In this document: positions 34,616 through 44,364 of the stretch, in pieces
Layout of the letters: every line of letters begins with the position of its first letter
How positions within the stretch are numbered: the stretch's first letter is position 1
NCBI RefSeq assembly: GCF_047462415.1
Contig: NZ_JANSJE010000002.1
Coordinates: 62,001 to 126,000 of the forward strand
Origin: Thermostichus sp047462415
GTDB lineage: Bacteria; Cyanobacteriota; Cyanobacteriia; Thermostichales; Thermostichaceae
Length of the DNA: 64,000 nucleotides
Direction: 5' to 3'
The notes under the pieces: model-generated
Database searches by the model: none
Seen by the model: the letters and a program-made list of their open reading frames with translations, nothing else
What the model was told of the DNA's origin: nothing
Position numbers and translations under genes: made by a program

Positions 34616-35404
34616 CTACCTGATGTTTAGCCCAAAGTTCCCGGCATGACAAATGGCCGCTGACCCTGCGGGAACAGCCCCAATCCAGCCCTCTTCCAAA
34701 CCCGAGGAATCGGGGGCGGTCAGCGTGGCCGTTCCCCGCACCAACCAATCGGAAGAGGAACCAACGCTCACCAGCCGCGGCACCTCTTCCAGGCTATCGG
34801 CCACGGCAAACAGCACCCGCCCTCGCGCCTGGGGATCCCAGCCTAGCAGCTCGGCATATCCCAGGGCCGGCGGTGGCTCCCAAACCTGTACCGGCGGGAT
34901 CCCGGTCGAGCCGGTGGGCAAGGGCCAGATCACCGCCCGATCCCAGCTCAAATCGGTTTGGAACCAGCCTTCGTACTCCCGCGCCAGCAGAGTGTTGTCC
35001 TGCCAGGCCAGCGGCAGGATCATGGCAAAATCCAAGGGCTCGGCGGGGTCGTACACAGACGCTGAAGCTTGATAGATCACTTGCAAGGCTTGGGTACGAG
35101 TGTTCTTGGCAAACAACACACTGGTCAACCGACTGGCCTGAGGGGTGGCCACCAAATCCAGCCGCGTGTACACCTGCCACTGCGGATCCGGTGCCGGCAG
35201 AGGCCGGCTGCGCAGCAGGCCAATCAGCGTACACTGCCGTTGCCGCGCCTGCTCCTGCAGGGCATACACCCACTCCCACGGCACGGCCAGCGGCGGAGAA
35301 GGGATCCCCTCCGCAGCCGCCATCGTCGCCAACAGCAGGGATCCCATGGCCGCAGACAGAGCCCCTCTCCACCACCGCCCCTTTCGCCAGACAGAAGCTG
35401 CCAT
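34616..35404 (-). CDS. Secreted hypothetical protein
   Basis: A 262-residue protein not recognised. With the ATG at 35404 it has a basic start (MAASVWRKGRWWRG) and a hydrophobic core ending AAMGSLLLATMAAAEG, a plausible Sec signal with cleavage at AAA/AEG. A longer frame start at 35476 would overlap hisD and lose the signal. The mature part is rich in Trp, Pro and aromatic residues, with two Cys (RQCTLIGLL and AAICHAGNF). It directly follows hisD (31 bp), but nothing suggests a role in histidine synthesis. Confidence 0.6.
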   Translation of the reverse strand: MAASVWRKGRWWRGALSAAMGSLLLATMAAAEGIPSPPLAVPWEWVYALQEQARQRQCTLIGLLRSRPLPAPDPQWQVYTRLDLVATPQASRLTSVLFAKNTRTQALQVIYQASASVYDPAEPLDFAMILPLAWQDNTLLAREYEGWFQTDLSWDRAVIWPLPTGSTGIPPVQVWEPPPALGYAELLGWDPQARGRVLFAVADSLEEVPRLVSVGSSSDWLVRGTATLTAPDSSGLEEGWIGAVPAGSAAICHAGNFGLNIR

Positions 35405-35435
35405 CGTCACCCAACCTGCGGCCAGGCCAAACTCT

Positions 35436-36749
35436 CTAGCTCCCCTCGGCCAAGCGCAGTTGCACCGAGCGGCCATGGGCGGGCAGCCCCTCCGCTTGTG
35501 CCAGAGCTTGGATCGCGCCAGCCACCTCCTGCAAAGCTGCCGAGCCGTATTGGATCAGGCTGGAGTACTTCAGGAAGGTCTCTACCCCTAGAGCTGAGGC
35601 GTAGCGAGCCGCCCCCGCCGTGGGCAAGGTGTGGTTGGGCCCGGCCAGGTAGTCCCCCACCGCCTCTGGAGTGTAGTGCCCCAGGAAGATTGCCCCCGCA
35701 TGGCGAATGGGATCCAGCAGGGCCCAGGGATCCGCCACCTGCAGCTCCAGGTGCTCCGGCGCGAACTGGTTGGAGAGAGCCACCGCTGTCGCCAGATCCG
35801 GCACTACGGCAATGAGCCCGTAGTTGGCCACCGCCTTTTCCACCATCAGGCGATTGGGGTGGGTCTCCAGTTGGGCCGCCACCGCCTGCTGCACCTGTTG
35901 GGCCAACTGGAGATCGGGGGTGAGGAGAACGGCCGCCGCCAGGGGATCATGCTCGGCCTGGGCCAGAAGATCGGCGGCAACATAGAGGGGATTGGCGCTC
36001 TCGTCGGCGATGATCAACACCTCGGAAGGCCCTGCCAGCGAGTCGATCCCCACCGTGCCGTATACCAGCTTCTTGGCCAAAGTCACGTAAATGTTGCCGG
36101 GGCCGGTGATTACATCCACCTTGGGGATGGTCTCGGTGCCATAGGCCAGCGCTGCAATGGCCTGGGCCCCGCCGACGCGATAGATGGTGTGGATGCCCAC
36201 TTCTTGGGCGGCCACCAAAATAGCCGGGCTGATCCCCTTGCCCCCCAGCCCGTCCGATCCCGGTGGGGTCACCATGACAATCTCGGGCACCCCCGCCACC
36301 TTGGCCGGAATGGCGTTCATCAACACGGTGCTGGGATAGGCGGCCCGCCCTCCTGGAATGTAGAGGCCGGCGCGGTCCACGGGGCGGTACTGCTTGCCCA
36401 AGACAATCTCAGGGCCGGGAAAGCTCACCCAACTGCTGGGCACCCGCTGCCGGTGAAAGGCTTCAATGCGCTGTTTGGCCAGGCGCAGGGCCGATAGCAG
36501 TTGCGGCGATACCGCCTGGTAGGCCGCCTCCAGCTCCGCCCCCGAGACCTTCAGCTCCGCCACGCTCAACTCCACCTGGTCAAACTCAGCCGTGTAGGCC
36601 AGTAGAGCGCGATCCCCCTGACGGCGCACTGCTTGCAGGATCTCCCGCACAGTGGCCTCACGGTGCAGGTTCTGGTCAGCCTGAGTGCGCTCCGAGATCC
36701 GTCTAAGCTCGGCTTCAGCCTCGGTTAGCTGGGTGACGATTCTCAGCAT
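35436..36749 (-). CDS. hisD: Histidinol dehydrogenase
   Basis: A 437-residue enzyme performing the last two oxidations of histidine synthesis. Family blocks: GLYIPGGRAAYPSTVLMN, YRVGGAQAIAALAYGTETIP, DVITGPGNIYVTLAKKLVYG, GIDSLAGPSEVLIIAD, the zinc-site region LAQAEHDP, FAPEHLEL and GPNHTLPTAGAARY. All are intact and the length is normal. The ATG at 36749 has GGAG five bases upstream. No other his gene is next to it, as is usual in cyanobacteria. Confidence 0.97.
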   Translation of the reverse strand: MLRIVTQLTEAEAELRRISERTQADQNLHREATVREILQAVRRQGDRALLAYTAEFDQVELSVAELKVSGAELEAAYQAVSPQLLSALRLAKQRIEAFHRQRVPSSWVSFPGPEIVLGKQYRPVDRAGLYIPGGRAAYPSTVLMNAIPAKVAGVPEIVMVTPPGSDGLGGKGISPAILVAAQEVGIHTIYRVGGAQAIAALAYGTETIPKVDVITGPGNIYVTLAKKLVYGTVGIDSLAGPSEVLIIADESANPLYVAADLLAQAEHDPLAAAVLLTPDLQLAQQVQQAVAAQLETHPNRLMVEKAVANYGLIAVVPDLATAVALSNQFAPEHLELQVADPWALLDPIRHAGAIFLGHYTPEAVGDYLAGPNHTLPTAGAARYASALGVETFLKYSSLIQYGSAALQEVAGAIQALAQAEGLPAHGRSVQLRLAEGS

Positions 36750-36989
36750 GGCAACTCCTTCGCCTAGCGTGCCGTAAGCAGATGGTAGCGAGGGATCCGG
36801 TGGCATCGCGGTAGCAAAGCAGATCCTTACTCCACCGGTTCGTGGTGGCCAGAGGAGCCATCCTCGGTCAGGGATCCCGTCTGCACCTGGGGTGATCTGC
36901 TATGGTCATAGCTTAGCCTGGATTTTCCGCGGCCAAGAACCGGCCATGGCGCTTTGAGGACGCTGTTTGAAAAGCAGCTTCCTCTGCTT

Positions 36990-37778
36990 TTACCAGCGCA
37001 ATTCAGCCGATTTGATTAAATTGCGAAAGTCGTGGATCACCTCTTCGCAGCGGCGGAAAAAAGCCAGTACCCAGTCCCGCAGCACCTTTTGTTGAGATTC
37101 GTCCAGCTCCTTGAGGGTGCCCCGGTAGTGGATTTGGCCGCTGCGCTCGATCTCGAACTGGTTGAGCCACTCGGCTGAGGATCCCTGGCGTTCCACCACT
37201 TCCTGCCGCGCTGCCTTCCAATAGTTGACGATCACTGCCTTGCCCAAATAGCCGCTTGTGATCTGGCAGAGGCGATTGAGAGATTGCACAAAGACATCCA
37301 TCTGCATGCGGCTGCCTGTCGCTGCCGGCTGGGTCGCCTCCTCCCTTGGTGTGGGCTTGTCTTCTGCTAGGGTGGAGCTGGGTTGGGTAGGGTTCCGGAC
37401 GGCCTCCGCCTGGCTGGTCAACAGGCGAAAGGTGGCCAGGCCCTTCGGCGTATCCTGTTCCAGCTCGGCTCGCAGGCGGTTGACGGCCAAGGTGTAGACC
37501 GGCATCACCAGCTCGTCATTGACCGCCACCAGCAACACCCACTCCGGCCCTAAGGGGTAGACAAAGACTCGTTGCTCGGCAAACTGAAAGTCAAAATAGT
37601 CCAGGCCTGGGGGCATGGTCTGCAAAACCTGAAACAGCCCTTCGGCAAGGGCCTGCTGCTGCCGGCTGTCCAAGTTCTGAAAAGAGCGGTAGAAAAAAGG
37701 GCGGCCTGTCCGACTCAGGAGCGCCACCCCCATCACCCCCCGGATGGACAAAAAACTCTCGAGCGTTTCCTTCTCCAT
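36990..37778 (-). CDS. Roadblock/LC7-like protein of unknown role
   Basis: A 262-residue protein. The first 120 residues (LSIRGVMGVALLSRTGRPFF through VFVYPLGPEWVLLVAVNDE) have the alternating pattern of a roadblock/LC7 fold. A Pro/Thr-rich linker of about 40 residues follows. The last 100 residues (LNRLCQITSGYLGKAVIVNY, FEIERSGQIHYRG) form a separate helical-plus-strand domain. The ATG at 37778 with GAGGGG upstream is preferred over a longer frame. Such proteins often partner small GTPases, but that is inference. It lies upstream of hisD by 240 bp. Confidence 0.6.
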   Translation of the reverse strand: MEKETLESFLSIRGVMGVALLSRTGRPFFYRSFQNLDSRQQQALAEGLFQVLQTMPPGLDYFDFQFAEQRVFVYPLGPEWVLLVAVNDELVMPVYTLAVNRLRAELEQDTPKGLATFRLLTSQAEAVRNPTQPSSTLAEDKPTPREEATQPAATGSRMQMDVFVQSLNRLCQITSGYLGKAVIVNYWKAARQEVVERQGSSAEWLNQFEIERSGQIHYRGTLKELDESQQKVLRDWVLAFFRRCEEVIHDFRNLIKSAELRW

Positions 37779-38286
37779 GCCCCTCAAGAGCCAACTCGGC
37801 CAACACAGCAGAGTAGCTTGGTAGCCCCATGCTAAGCGCTCCGCGCCGCTGACGCGAGTAGTGCGGGGCGGAAAAGCCTTCGAGCGACTGGAGTCGCTCG
37901 CCAATGTTATTATGCTCGCCAATGTTATTATGATGTTGTAATCTTAAGTCAGCACCTACCCCGGTGAAAAACCCGGACAGTACCGAAAGCCAGTAAGCAA
38001 GCGGAACCTTGAGGCTTTTTCTCTAGGAACTGTCTAGGGGCGTCTTGACAGCGCCTTTACGAGTCCAACTGTGGACTGCGTAGGCCTTCCCCAACTTCAG
38101 CCGGGGGAGTGTCAAAACTCCTACGGTGGCTCAGATTAGCCGAGGCTGGTTGGCTACAGCCCATGACTACAGTCTTTGCCAATCCTTGCCCAGTACAGAG
38201 CTTTCCAGCAACACCGACTGCAGCCGCTGCAACTACCCTTTGCGTAACAGGGATCCCTCTCGTCTGCAAAAACCTGATAAACTACC

Positions 38287-38313
38287 CCACCGCATAAGGC
38301 GGGTGGTTTTTTT
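38287..38313 (+). terminator. Hairpin with T run (intrinsic terminator or element end)
   Basis: CCACCGC pairs with GCGGGTGG (one bulged G), with loop ATAAG, followed at once by seven T. This is a textbook intrinsic terminator on the plus strand, but no plus-strand gene ends here. It lies about 50 bp past the tnpB remnant, so it may be a folded end of that IS200/IS605-type element. Confidence 0.5.
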
Positions 38314-38361
38314 GGTAGCCCTGAAGCAGGCCCACAAGGACTCCGTCCCGCTAACGCGAGT

Positions 38362-38646
38362 GGAGATGCAGTGGTTTACCCAAGCTTGAAAGCGTCTTTT
38401 CTTGCCAGACAGCCGTTGCAGCAGCTCCCGGCATCTGCGCCGAGAACTGCGTGTGCCCTGACTGGCCTTGCGTTGCAGAACCGCTCTCAAGCGGGAGTAG
38501 TGGTCTCTGACCTGGTTCAACTGCTGTCCATTCCAGTTGTCCCCCTCTGTTCGCGTCAGCCGGCCGTAGGCCTTGGTCGCATCCAGCTTTGTGGCTTGCG
38601 ACGCAGACACCTTGAGCTTGCAAGAGGTAGTCAGAGCTTGGGTCAT
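38362..38646 (-). pseudogene. tnpB: Internally deleted TnpB/OrfB (IS200/IS605 group) remnant
   Basis: About 95 codons. MTQALTTSCKLKVSASQATK is the N-terminus of a cyanobacterial TnpB. It jumps after about 28 residues into the middle of the protein: NWNGQQLNQVRDHYSRLRAV, then SSRRRCRELLQRL and RFQAWVNHCIS. The RuvC acidic residues and the zinc ribbon are lost, so it is dead. TnpB is normally near 400 residues. Just upstream is a perfect 8-bp hairpin, CCCACCGT/ACGGTGGG with loop ATAG (38673-38692), likely the folded left end of the element. Most of the remaining 37.8-38.8 kb spacer shows no gene. Confidence 0.75.
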
Positions 38647-38672
38647 GCTAAGTATGTTGGGCGCTATCCCTT

Positions 38673-38692
38673 CCCACCGTATAGACGGTGGG
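38673..38692. repeat. Perfect 8-bp hairpin 5' of the tnpB remnant
   Basis: CCCACCGT at 38673-38680 and ACGGTGGG at 38685-38692 pair perfectly around ATAG. IS200/IS605 elements have subterminal hairpins instead of inverted repeats, and this one lies 27 bp upstream of the tnpB ATG on its strand. It fits the left-end hairpin of the degraded element. Confidence 0.5.
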
Positions 38693-38777
38693 GTATCCCG
38701 CGCGTTTTGTTGATCCAGCACTTTGATCCAACGCTGCGCTGTCGCGTACACAAGGGGAGAGGGCGCAGGGGATCCAC

Positions 38778-41033
38778 CTATCCGTCCAGTTGCGCCCTCA
38801 GGGTTTGCACGCCCCGCCGCGACCAGCTCACTGCTCCAACGCGATCGGCGATGTAGAGGGGCCGCTGCTTTTGCCGAAACCAGGTGGCTACTGCCTCGCC
38901 AACAGGGCCGGAGCTGATGCCCGCCTGCACCTGAAAGCGCTCCAGCAAGTCCAGGATCACGGATCCCCCATCCCACCACAGCCAGTCGATCTGGGCCAGC
39001 AGCAGGGGGGATCCGGTCAGCTCAGCCTGGACGTTGGTGCCGGCGGATCCCAAGAGCAGCCAACGGGATCCCTCCGCCTCCAGGGTCAACACCAGAGGGT
39101 TGGTGTGGACAGCCTGCAGCTTCAGCCGCTCCGAAAAAGGGATCCAATCCGCAGGCCGCAAGACTTGATAGGGGATCCCGGCTGCTTGCACGGCGCTGAG
39201 GGAGCGCAGGTAGCTGTCCGAGGCGGCATTGACGCCGCCCCCATCCCAGAACTGCCCGATGGAGAAAGCCGAAAGCAGGATCTCCCAGCCCCCATTGGCC
39301 GAGCCGGCAGAGGTCATGGCCACCGCCCCTTCCAGACGGCGCAGGCCCTGCTGCCGCAAAAAGGGCAGCACCGTGCGCTCGGCCAAGCGGGGATCGCCAC
39401 TGTTCAGTAAGAGATGGCGTCCTTCGGCTTGGATGGCCAGGATGGGGATACGGCCACTGGCCAAAGCCGTGATCTGAACTGGCGGCCCCGGCCACAGCCT
39501 TGGCCCCAGCAGGATGGCAGCCATAACCAGAGCAGTACCCTGCCAGCGGAAAGCCCGCCGCCAGCGGGGCCAAAAGGTCAGGGCCACCAGCGCCCCGTAG
39601 AGGAGCAGGCACTGCAGCAACGAGACCCTGCCGGTGTAGTAGGAGCTTAGGGGCCAGCCGGCCATCCAGCTCACCCAGTTAATCAAAGGCGTGAGCAAAA
39701 ACGTCAAGGGCCGGGCCAGCAGGGATCCCAGCCCCGGCCAGATCAAGGCCACCAGGGCCGCCCCAAACCCTGCCACCAGCAGCGGCACTACTAGAAGCAA
39801 TAGCAGCGGGTTGGCCAGCAGCGAGTAGGTGGGGATGCGGCCAAAGATAACCACCTGTAGCGGCAGGGTCCAGATCTGGGCGGCCAGCGGAACGGCCAGA
39901 GCGGTAGCCACCGCCGGCGGCAAAAAGTCCAGCCGGGACACGATCGGCGCCGTCCCCACCAGCAGCCCCAAGGTGGCGGCAAAGCTAAGCTGAAACCCCA
40001 GATCGGTAATCCACAGCGGCTGGTAGATCAAGAGCAAAACTGCCGCCACCAGCAGCGTCCCCAGGGGGTTAAGCCTGACTTTTCCTTCCAGTCTGGGCTC
40101 CGTCAGTACCAGCATGGCCGCCACCCCCATTACCGCCGCCCGCAGCACCGAAGGCGTAAACCCCGTCAAGGTGAGGTAAATCCCCAAGACCGCCAGGAGG
40201 ATCCCTTGCTGCAGGCGCACCGGCAGCCGCCGCGTCAGGACGAACACCACCCCCACCAGCAGCGACACGTGAAACCCAGAGGCCGCCAGGACGTGGGCCA
40301 GGCCAACTTCTCGAAAGGCATCCTGCAAATCAAAGTCCAGTTGAGCAGCGCGGGATCCCAGCACCAGGGAAGCCAAGAGGTTCCCCTGCCGCTCCCCCAG
40401 CCCGGCAATGAACGCCTCCCGCACCCGCCGCCGCAACACCCAACCTCCCCAGCCCCTCCCGCCCGGTTGGGGAATCACCTCGCGAGCGCTGAACCCCGCA
40501 AAAGCCCCCTGCCGCTGCAGATAGACCTGAAAATCAAAGCTGCCTGGGTTCAGGGCTGGACTGGGAAGGTAGAGGGATCCCGTCAGGCGCACCCGCTGGT
40601 TGGGATGGAGATCCTGGCTTGGGAGAGCTTCAGGGGTGGCAGTGACGTAGAGCTTGCCGCTCACCTGGCGAGCGGTGGAGTTGGCCTCCAACACCTGCTC
40701 CGCCTCAAGCCAAAACTGCCGCCGCTCGCTGCGGCTGGAACGGGGCTCCGCAAGAACGGTGCCCACCAGGCTCATCTGCGGCTGCGGGGCCAGCAGGCTA
40801 ATATCCGTCGGGCCGGGAACCGGCTGCCGCCAGCCCAGGTAGGCCCAGGCCAGGCAGCCCACCAGCCCCATCGCCAGCCAGGTGCGGGCCAAACGCAGTT
40901 GCCGCCGCCACACCAGGGATCCCACCAATCCCAGCCCCAGCGGGATCCCCCAGCCCCAGCCGCTCACCGCCGGCCAGGCCCGCAGCAACAGGCCCAGGAT
41001 CCAGCCCAGCCCCAGCAGATAGGTTCTTTCCAT
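38778..41033 (-). CDS. comEC: ComEC/Rec2-family DNA-uptake channel with degenerate beta-lactamase domain
   Basis: A 751-residue membrane protein. The N-terminus has hydrophobic helices and a DUF4131-like extracellular region (residues 65-190). The competence domain holds LASLVLGSRAAQLDFDLQDA, VGLAHVLAASGFHVSLLVGV and LTGFTPSVLRAAVMG, the hallmark ComEC motifs. The C-terminal 220 residues resemble the metallo-beta-lactamase-like domain, but where HxHxDH should be it reads AMTSAGSANGGW, so the metal site looks lost. The ATG at 41033 has GAGGAG immediately before it. Earlier in-frame starts cross a non-homologous region. It diverges from cphA. Together with PilD it supports DNA uptake. Confidence 0.88.
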   Translation of the reverse strand: MERTYLLGLGWILGLLLRAWPAVSGWGWGIPLGLGLVGSLVWRRQLRLARTWLAMGLVGCLAWAYLGWRQPVPGPTDISLLAPQPQMSLVGTVLAEPRSSRSERRQFWLEAEQVLEANSTARQVSGKLYVTATPEALPSQDLHPNQRVRLTGSLYLPSPALNPGSFDFQVYLQRQGAFAGFSAREVIPQPGGRGWGGWVLRRRVREAFIAGLGERQGNLLASLVLGSRAAQLDFDLQDAFREVGLAHVLAASGFHVSLLVGVVFVLTRRLPVRLQQGILLAVLGIYLTLTGFTPSVLRAAVMGVAAMLVLTEPRLEGKVRLNPLGTLLVAAVLLLIYQPLWITDLGFQLSFAATLGLLVGTAPIVSRLDFLPPAVATALAVPLAAQIWTLPLQVVIFGRIPTYSLLANPLLLLLVVPLLVAGFGAALVALIWPGLGSLLARPLTFLLTPLINWVSWMAGWPLSSYYTGRVSLLQCLLLYGALVALTFWPRWRRAFRWQGTALVMAAILLGPRLWPGPPVQITALASGRIPILAIQAEGRHLLLNSGDPRLAERTVLPFLRQQGLRRLEGAVAMTSAGSANGGWEILLSAFSIGQFWDGGGVNAASDSYLRSLSAVQAAGIPYQVLRPADWIPFSERLKLQAVHTNPLVLTLEAEGSRWLLLGSAGTNVQAELTGSPLLLAQIDWLWWDGGSVILDLLERFQVQAGISSGPVGEAVATWFRQKQRPLYIADRVGAVSWSRRGVQTLRAQLDG

Positions 41034-41309
41034 CTCCTCGCAGCACGTTTGCCCCCACTGTACTGTCGCCCTCAGGCGGGATCCATGGCCTTGTCTTAAC
41101 CTTGCTCGCCTGCCAAAAAATCGTATTAAAGGATACTCTTTCTCGCCCCTGGCAAAGGGAGTGTAGATTAGGGCTGTTCGCGTGGCGAGCTGTTCAAGTG
41201 CTTTGCAGCACCAGGTAGGGCTCGCAGATGCCGAGGAAGTTCCCCGCGCCAACCTTCTCAGATAAGCAGCAGTCGTCTGTTCCCCTCTCTACCGTTTTCC
41301 TTGAACCCT

Positions 41310-44006
41310 ATGCGCATTCGATCCATCCGCGTTCTCAGTGGCCCCAACTACTGGAGCATCCGTCGTCACAAGCTGATCCAAATGCGGCTCGATCTGGAAG
41401 ACCTGCGGGAGCGCCCCACCAACACCATTCCGGGTTTTAAAGAAAGGTTGCAGACCTTGTTGCCGGGACTGTGGGAACATCAGTGCTCCCGCGGCTGCTA
41501 TGGGGGATTCTTGCAACGGGTGGAAGAGGGTACCCTCATGGGCCATGTGGTGGAGCATGTGGCTTTGGAACTGCAGACCCTGGCCGGCATGAAAGTGGAT
41601 TTTGGCCGCACCCGCGAAACCTCCACCCCCGGCACCTACAACGTCGTCTTTGAGTATCAGGAGGCAGAAGCCGGGCGCTTTGCCGCCAAAGCTGCAGTGT
41701 ATCTCTGTCAGGCCTTGGTGGATGGAGAAGACTACCGCCGCGACCTGGAGCTGGACATCCAAGAGTTGCGAGAGATCCGAGAAAACGTCCGCTTCGGTCC
41801 CAGCACCCAAGCTCTGCTGGATGAGGCCGCCCTGCGCGGCATCCCCTATCTCCGCCTTAACAAGGGATCCCTGGTGCAACTGGGGTACGGAGTCTACCAA
41901 AAGCGCATCGAAGCCACCACCACCGAAAAAACCAGCATCATTGCCGCCGACCTGGCCGCCGACAAACGGGCCACCAAAGAACTGCTGCAAGACATGGGGA
42001 TCCCGGTGCCCAAGGGCTACACCGTGCGGCGTCGCAGCGAGTTGGCGGCCACTATCGAGGATGTGGGGGGCTTTCCGGTGGTGATCAAGCCCCTCAACGC
42101 CAACCATGGCAAGGGCATCACCGTCAACATCACCAGCTTGGAGGCCGCCGAGATCGCCTACGATGCGGCCAGCCAGTACTCCGATGTGGTGTTGGTGGAA
42201 CAACACCTGGTGGGGGATGACTACCGCCTGCTGGTGATCAACAACAAACTGGTGGCCGTGGCCAAACGGATCCCAGCCCATGTAGTGGGGGATGGCCGCT
42301 CCACCATTCAAGAGTTGATCGATGCGGTCAACCGGGATCCGCGGCGGGGGTTTGGTCACGAAAACGTGCTGACCCAGATCAGCGTTGACGACATGACCCT
42401 GCGCATCCTGGAGAGCAAAGGCTACACCCTGGATACCGTGCTGCCCGAAGGAGAGCATTGCACCCTCAAGTCCACGGCCAACCTGAGCACCGGCGGCATT
42501 GCCGTCGATTGCACCGATATCATCCACCCCTACAATGCCTTTATTGCCGAGCGGGCAGCTCAGATCATCGGCCTGGATGTGGCGGGCATCGACCTCATCT
42601 GCCCGGACATCGCCCAGCCCGTCAACGAAACCGGCGGCGGCATCGTCGAAGTGAACGCCTCTCCGGGTTTGCGTATGCACCTGGCCCCCAGCGAAGGGAT
42701 CCCGCGCAATGTGGCCGAGCCCATCATCGACATGCTCTTTCCCCCCGGCAGCCACACCCGTATCCCCATCCTGGCCGTCACCGGCACTAACGGCAAAACC
42801 ACCACTACCCGCCTGATCGCCCACATCCTCAAAGGTATCGGCAAGCGGGTCGGCTTTACCACCACCGACGGCGTTTACATTCAAAACCATCAAATTGCCA
42901 AGGGAGACATGACCGGCCCCCACAGCGCCCGCCTGGTACTGCGGGATCCCACCGTAGAAGTGGCGGTGCTGGAAACGGCACGGGGCGGTATCTTGCGGGA
43001 GGGTTTGGGGTTCCCGGAATGCGACATTGGCGTGGTGCTCAACGTAACCTCAGATCACCTGGGGCTGGGGGACATCGAAACCCTGGAAGACATGGCCCGC
43101 GTCAAATCGGTTTTGGTGGAGGCGGTACACGAGCGGGGCTACGCCGTCTTAAATGCCGACGACGGCCTGGTGGCCGCCATGGCCGCCAACGTCAAGGCGA
43201 CGGTGGCCTATTTCAGCATGAACCCGGAGAATCCCCTCATTCAAAAGCACATTGCTTCCGGGGGCACAGCGGCTGTTTATGAAGAGGGTCACATCTCGAT
43301 TTTGAAACGGGGCTGGAAACTGCGCATCGAAGATGTAACCAACATTCCCCTCACCCTCTCCGGCAAGGCCAGCTTCATGATCCAAAATGCCCTGGCCGCC
43401 ACCCTGGCCGCCTTCCTGCACGGGGTTTCCATCGACGACATCCGCATGGCACTGGGCACCTTTACCAGTTCTGTGGCTCAAACCCCCGGTCGGCTCAACT
43501 TGTTCGATGTGGGCGGCTACCAGGTGTTGGTGGACTACGCCCACAACCCGGCAGGCTACGAGGCCATTCAGAGCACCCTGGAACGCTGGGATTGTCAGCG
43601 GAAGATTGGCGTGATTGGCGGCCCCGGGGATCGGCGCAACAGCGATCTGAGAGAGTTGGGAGTCCTGGCGGCGCGGATGTTCGACCGAGCCATCGTCAAA
43701 GAAGATGATGACCGGCGGGGACGGGAGCCAGGCGAAGTGGCCGCTCTGATCCGGCAGGGTTGGGAACAGGAAAAGGCAGGGGATCGCTTGCAGGAGATCC
43801 TGGATGAGGCAACTGCCATCGAAACTGCTTTGGAAAAGGCCGAACCCGGAGACCTGGTGGTGATCTTTCCGGCAGACGTGCAGCGCACCATCCAGATCAT
43901 CACCCGCTTCCAAGACAAGCTTAACCCCAAACCCAGTTACCGTGGCTCTTCCTACAGCATGGGCCCAAACTTGATCTCCCCCAGCCCTGAGGGCAAACCG
44001 TCTTAA
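41310..44006 (+). CDS. cphA: Cyanophycin synthetase
   Basis: An 898-residue ligase that polymerises Asp and Arg into the storage polymer cyanophycin. The start MRIRSIRVLSGPNYWSIRRH is the family N-terminus. Next come the ATP-grasp domain (PVVIKPLNANHGKGITVNI, IVEVNASPGLRMHL) and the Mur-ligase domain with P-loop GTNGKTTTTRLIA, then DYAHNPAGYEAI. All catalytic blocks are present and length is normal. A TTG three codons upstream is in frame, but ATG 41310 fits the family. Cyanophycinase (cphB), often adjacent elsewhere, is not here; comEC lies divergently upstream. Confidence 0.98.
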   Translation: MRIRSIRVLSGPNYWSIRRHKLIQMRLDLEDLRERPTNTIPGFKERLQTLLPGLWEHQCSRGCYGGFLQRVEEGTLMGHVVEHVALELQTLAGMKVDFGRTRETSTPGTYNVVFEYQEAEAGRFAAKAAVYLCQALVDGEDYRRDLELDIQELREIRENVRFGPSTQALLDEAALRGIPYLRLNKGSLVQLGYGVYQKRIEATTTEKTSIIAADLAADKRATKELLQDMGIPVPKGYTVRRRSELAATIEDVGGFPVVIKPLNANHGKGITVNITSLEAAEIAYDAASQYSDVVLVEQHLVGDDYRLLVINNKLVAVAKRIPAHVVGDGRSTIQELIDAVNRDPRRGFGHENVLTQISVDDMTLRILESKGYTLDTVLPEGEHCTLKSTANLSTGGIAVDCTDIIHPYNAFIAERAAQIIGLDVAGIDLICPDIAQPVNETGGGIVEVNASPGLRMHLAPSEGIPRNVAEPIIDMLFPPGSHTRIPILAVTGTNGKTTTTRLIAHILKGIGKRVGFTTTDGVYIQNHQIAKGDMTGPHSARLVLRDPTVEVAVLETARGGILREGLGFPECDIGVVLNVTSDHLGLGDIETLEDMARVKSVLVEAVHERGYAVLNADDGLVAAMAANVKATVAYFSMNPENPLIQKHIASGGTAAVYEEGHISILKRGWKLRIEDVTNIPLTLSGKASFMIQNALAATLAAFLHGVSIDDIRMALGTFTSSVAQTPGRLNLFDVGGYQVLVDYAHNPAGYEAIQSTLERWDCQRKIGVIGGPGDRRNSDLRELGVLAARMFDRAIVKEDDDRRGREPGEVAALIRQGWEQEKAGDRLQEILDEATAIETALEKAEPGDLVVIFPADVQRTIQIITRFQDKLNPKPSYRGSSYSMGPNLISPSPEGKPS

Positions 44007-44364
44007 GCCGGCTGCCGACAACTCCAGAATGCTTCATGGTTGCCAGAAGCATGCCCCCGTTCCCTAAAGAGTATTGGGAATTGAGTGGGCGGAGATGGCC
44101 CATAACCCCCCGGCGGCGATATCCTGGGTTTAGGCTTGCCAGGGCCAGGCTGGCTCAGCTTGTCTTTTGGGGAGGAGCAGGTGTAGAGACTCCATTCCGT
44201 TTGTGCGAACGGTTCAAGGGATCCTCGCTTTTTAAGGCTCTTTTAAGGAACCTTAAGCGTTTCTAAAAAAGCTCAAAGAGGGCGGACAGAACGTTAGGGA
44301 TCCCAAGCGACTTTGGGAACATCGTTAGGGTAATAGTGGGCTTCGCAAGGTAGGGAAACCGCAC
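44007..44364. other. Spacer downstream of cphA, no gene seen
   Basis: About 360 bp. It contains the A/T-rich near-palindromic stretch TTTTAAGGAACCTTAAGCG around 44242-44260 and two short direct repeats CGTTAGGG at about 44291 and 44324. No convincing ORF or RNA gene was recognised. It probably carries the promoter of the small gene at 44365. Confidence 0.4.

Noticed and set aside
38057..38269. 70-codon minus-strand frame near the tnpB remnant
   Set aside because: I tested it as a TnpB zinc-ribbon or tail, but it lacks CxxC pairs and family motifs.
41289..42923. 544-codon minus-strand frame opposite cphA
   Set aside because: Shadow of the GC-rich cphA gene with no domain pattern or ribosome site.
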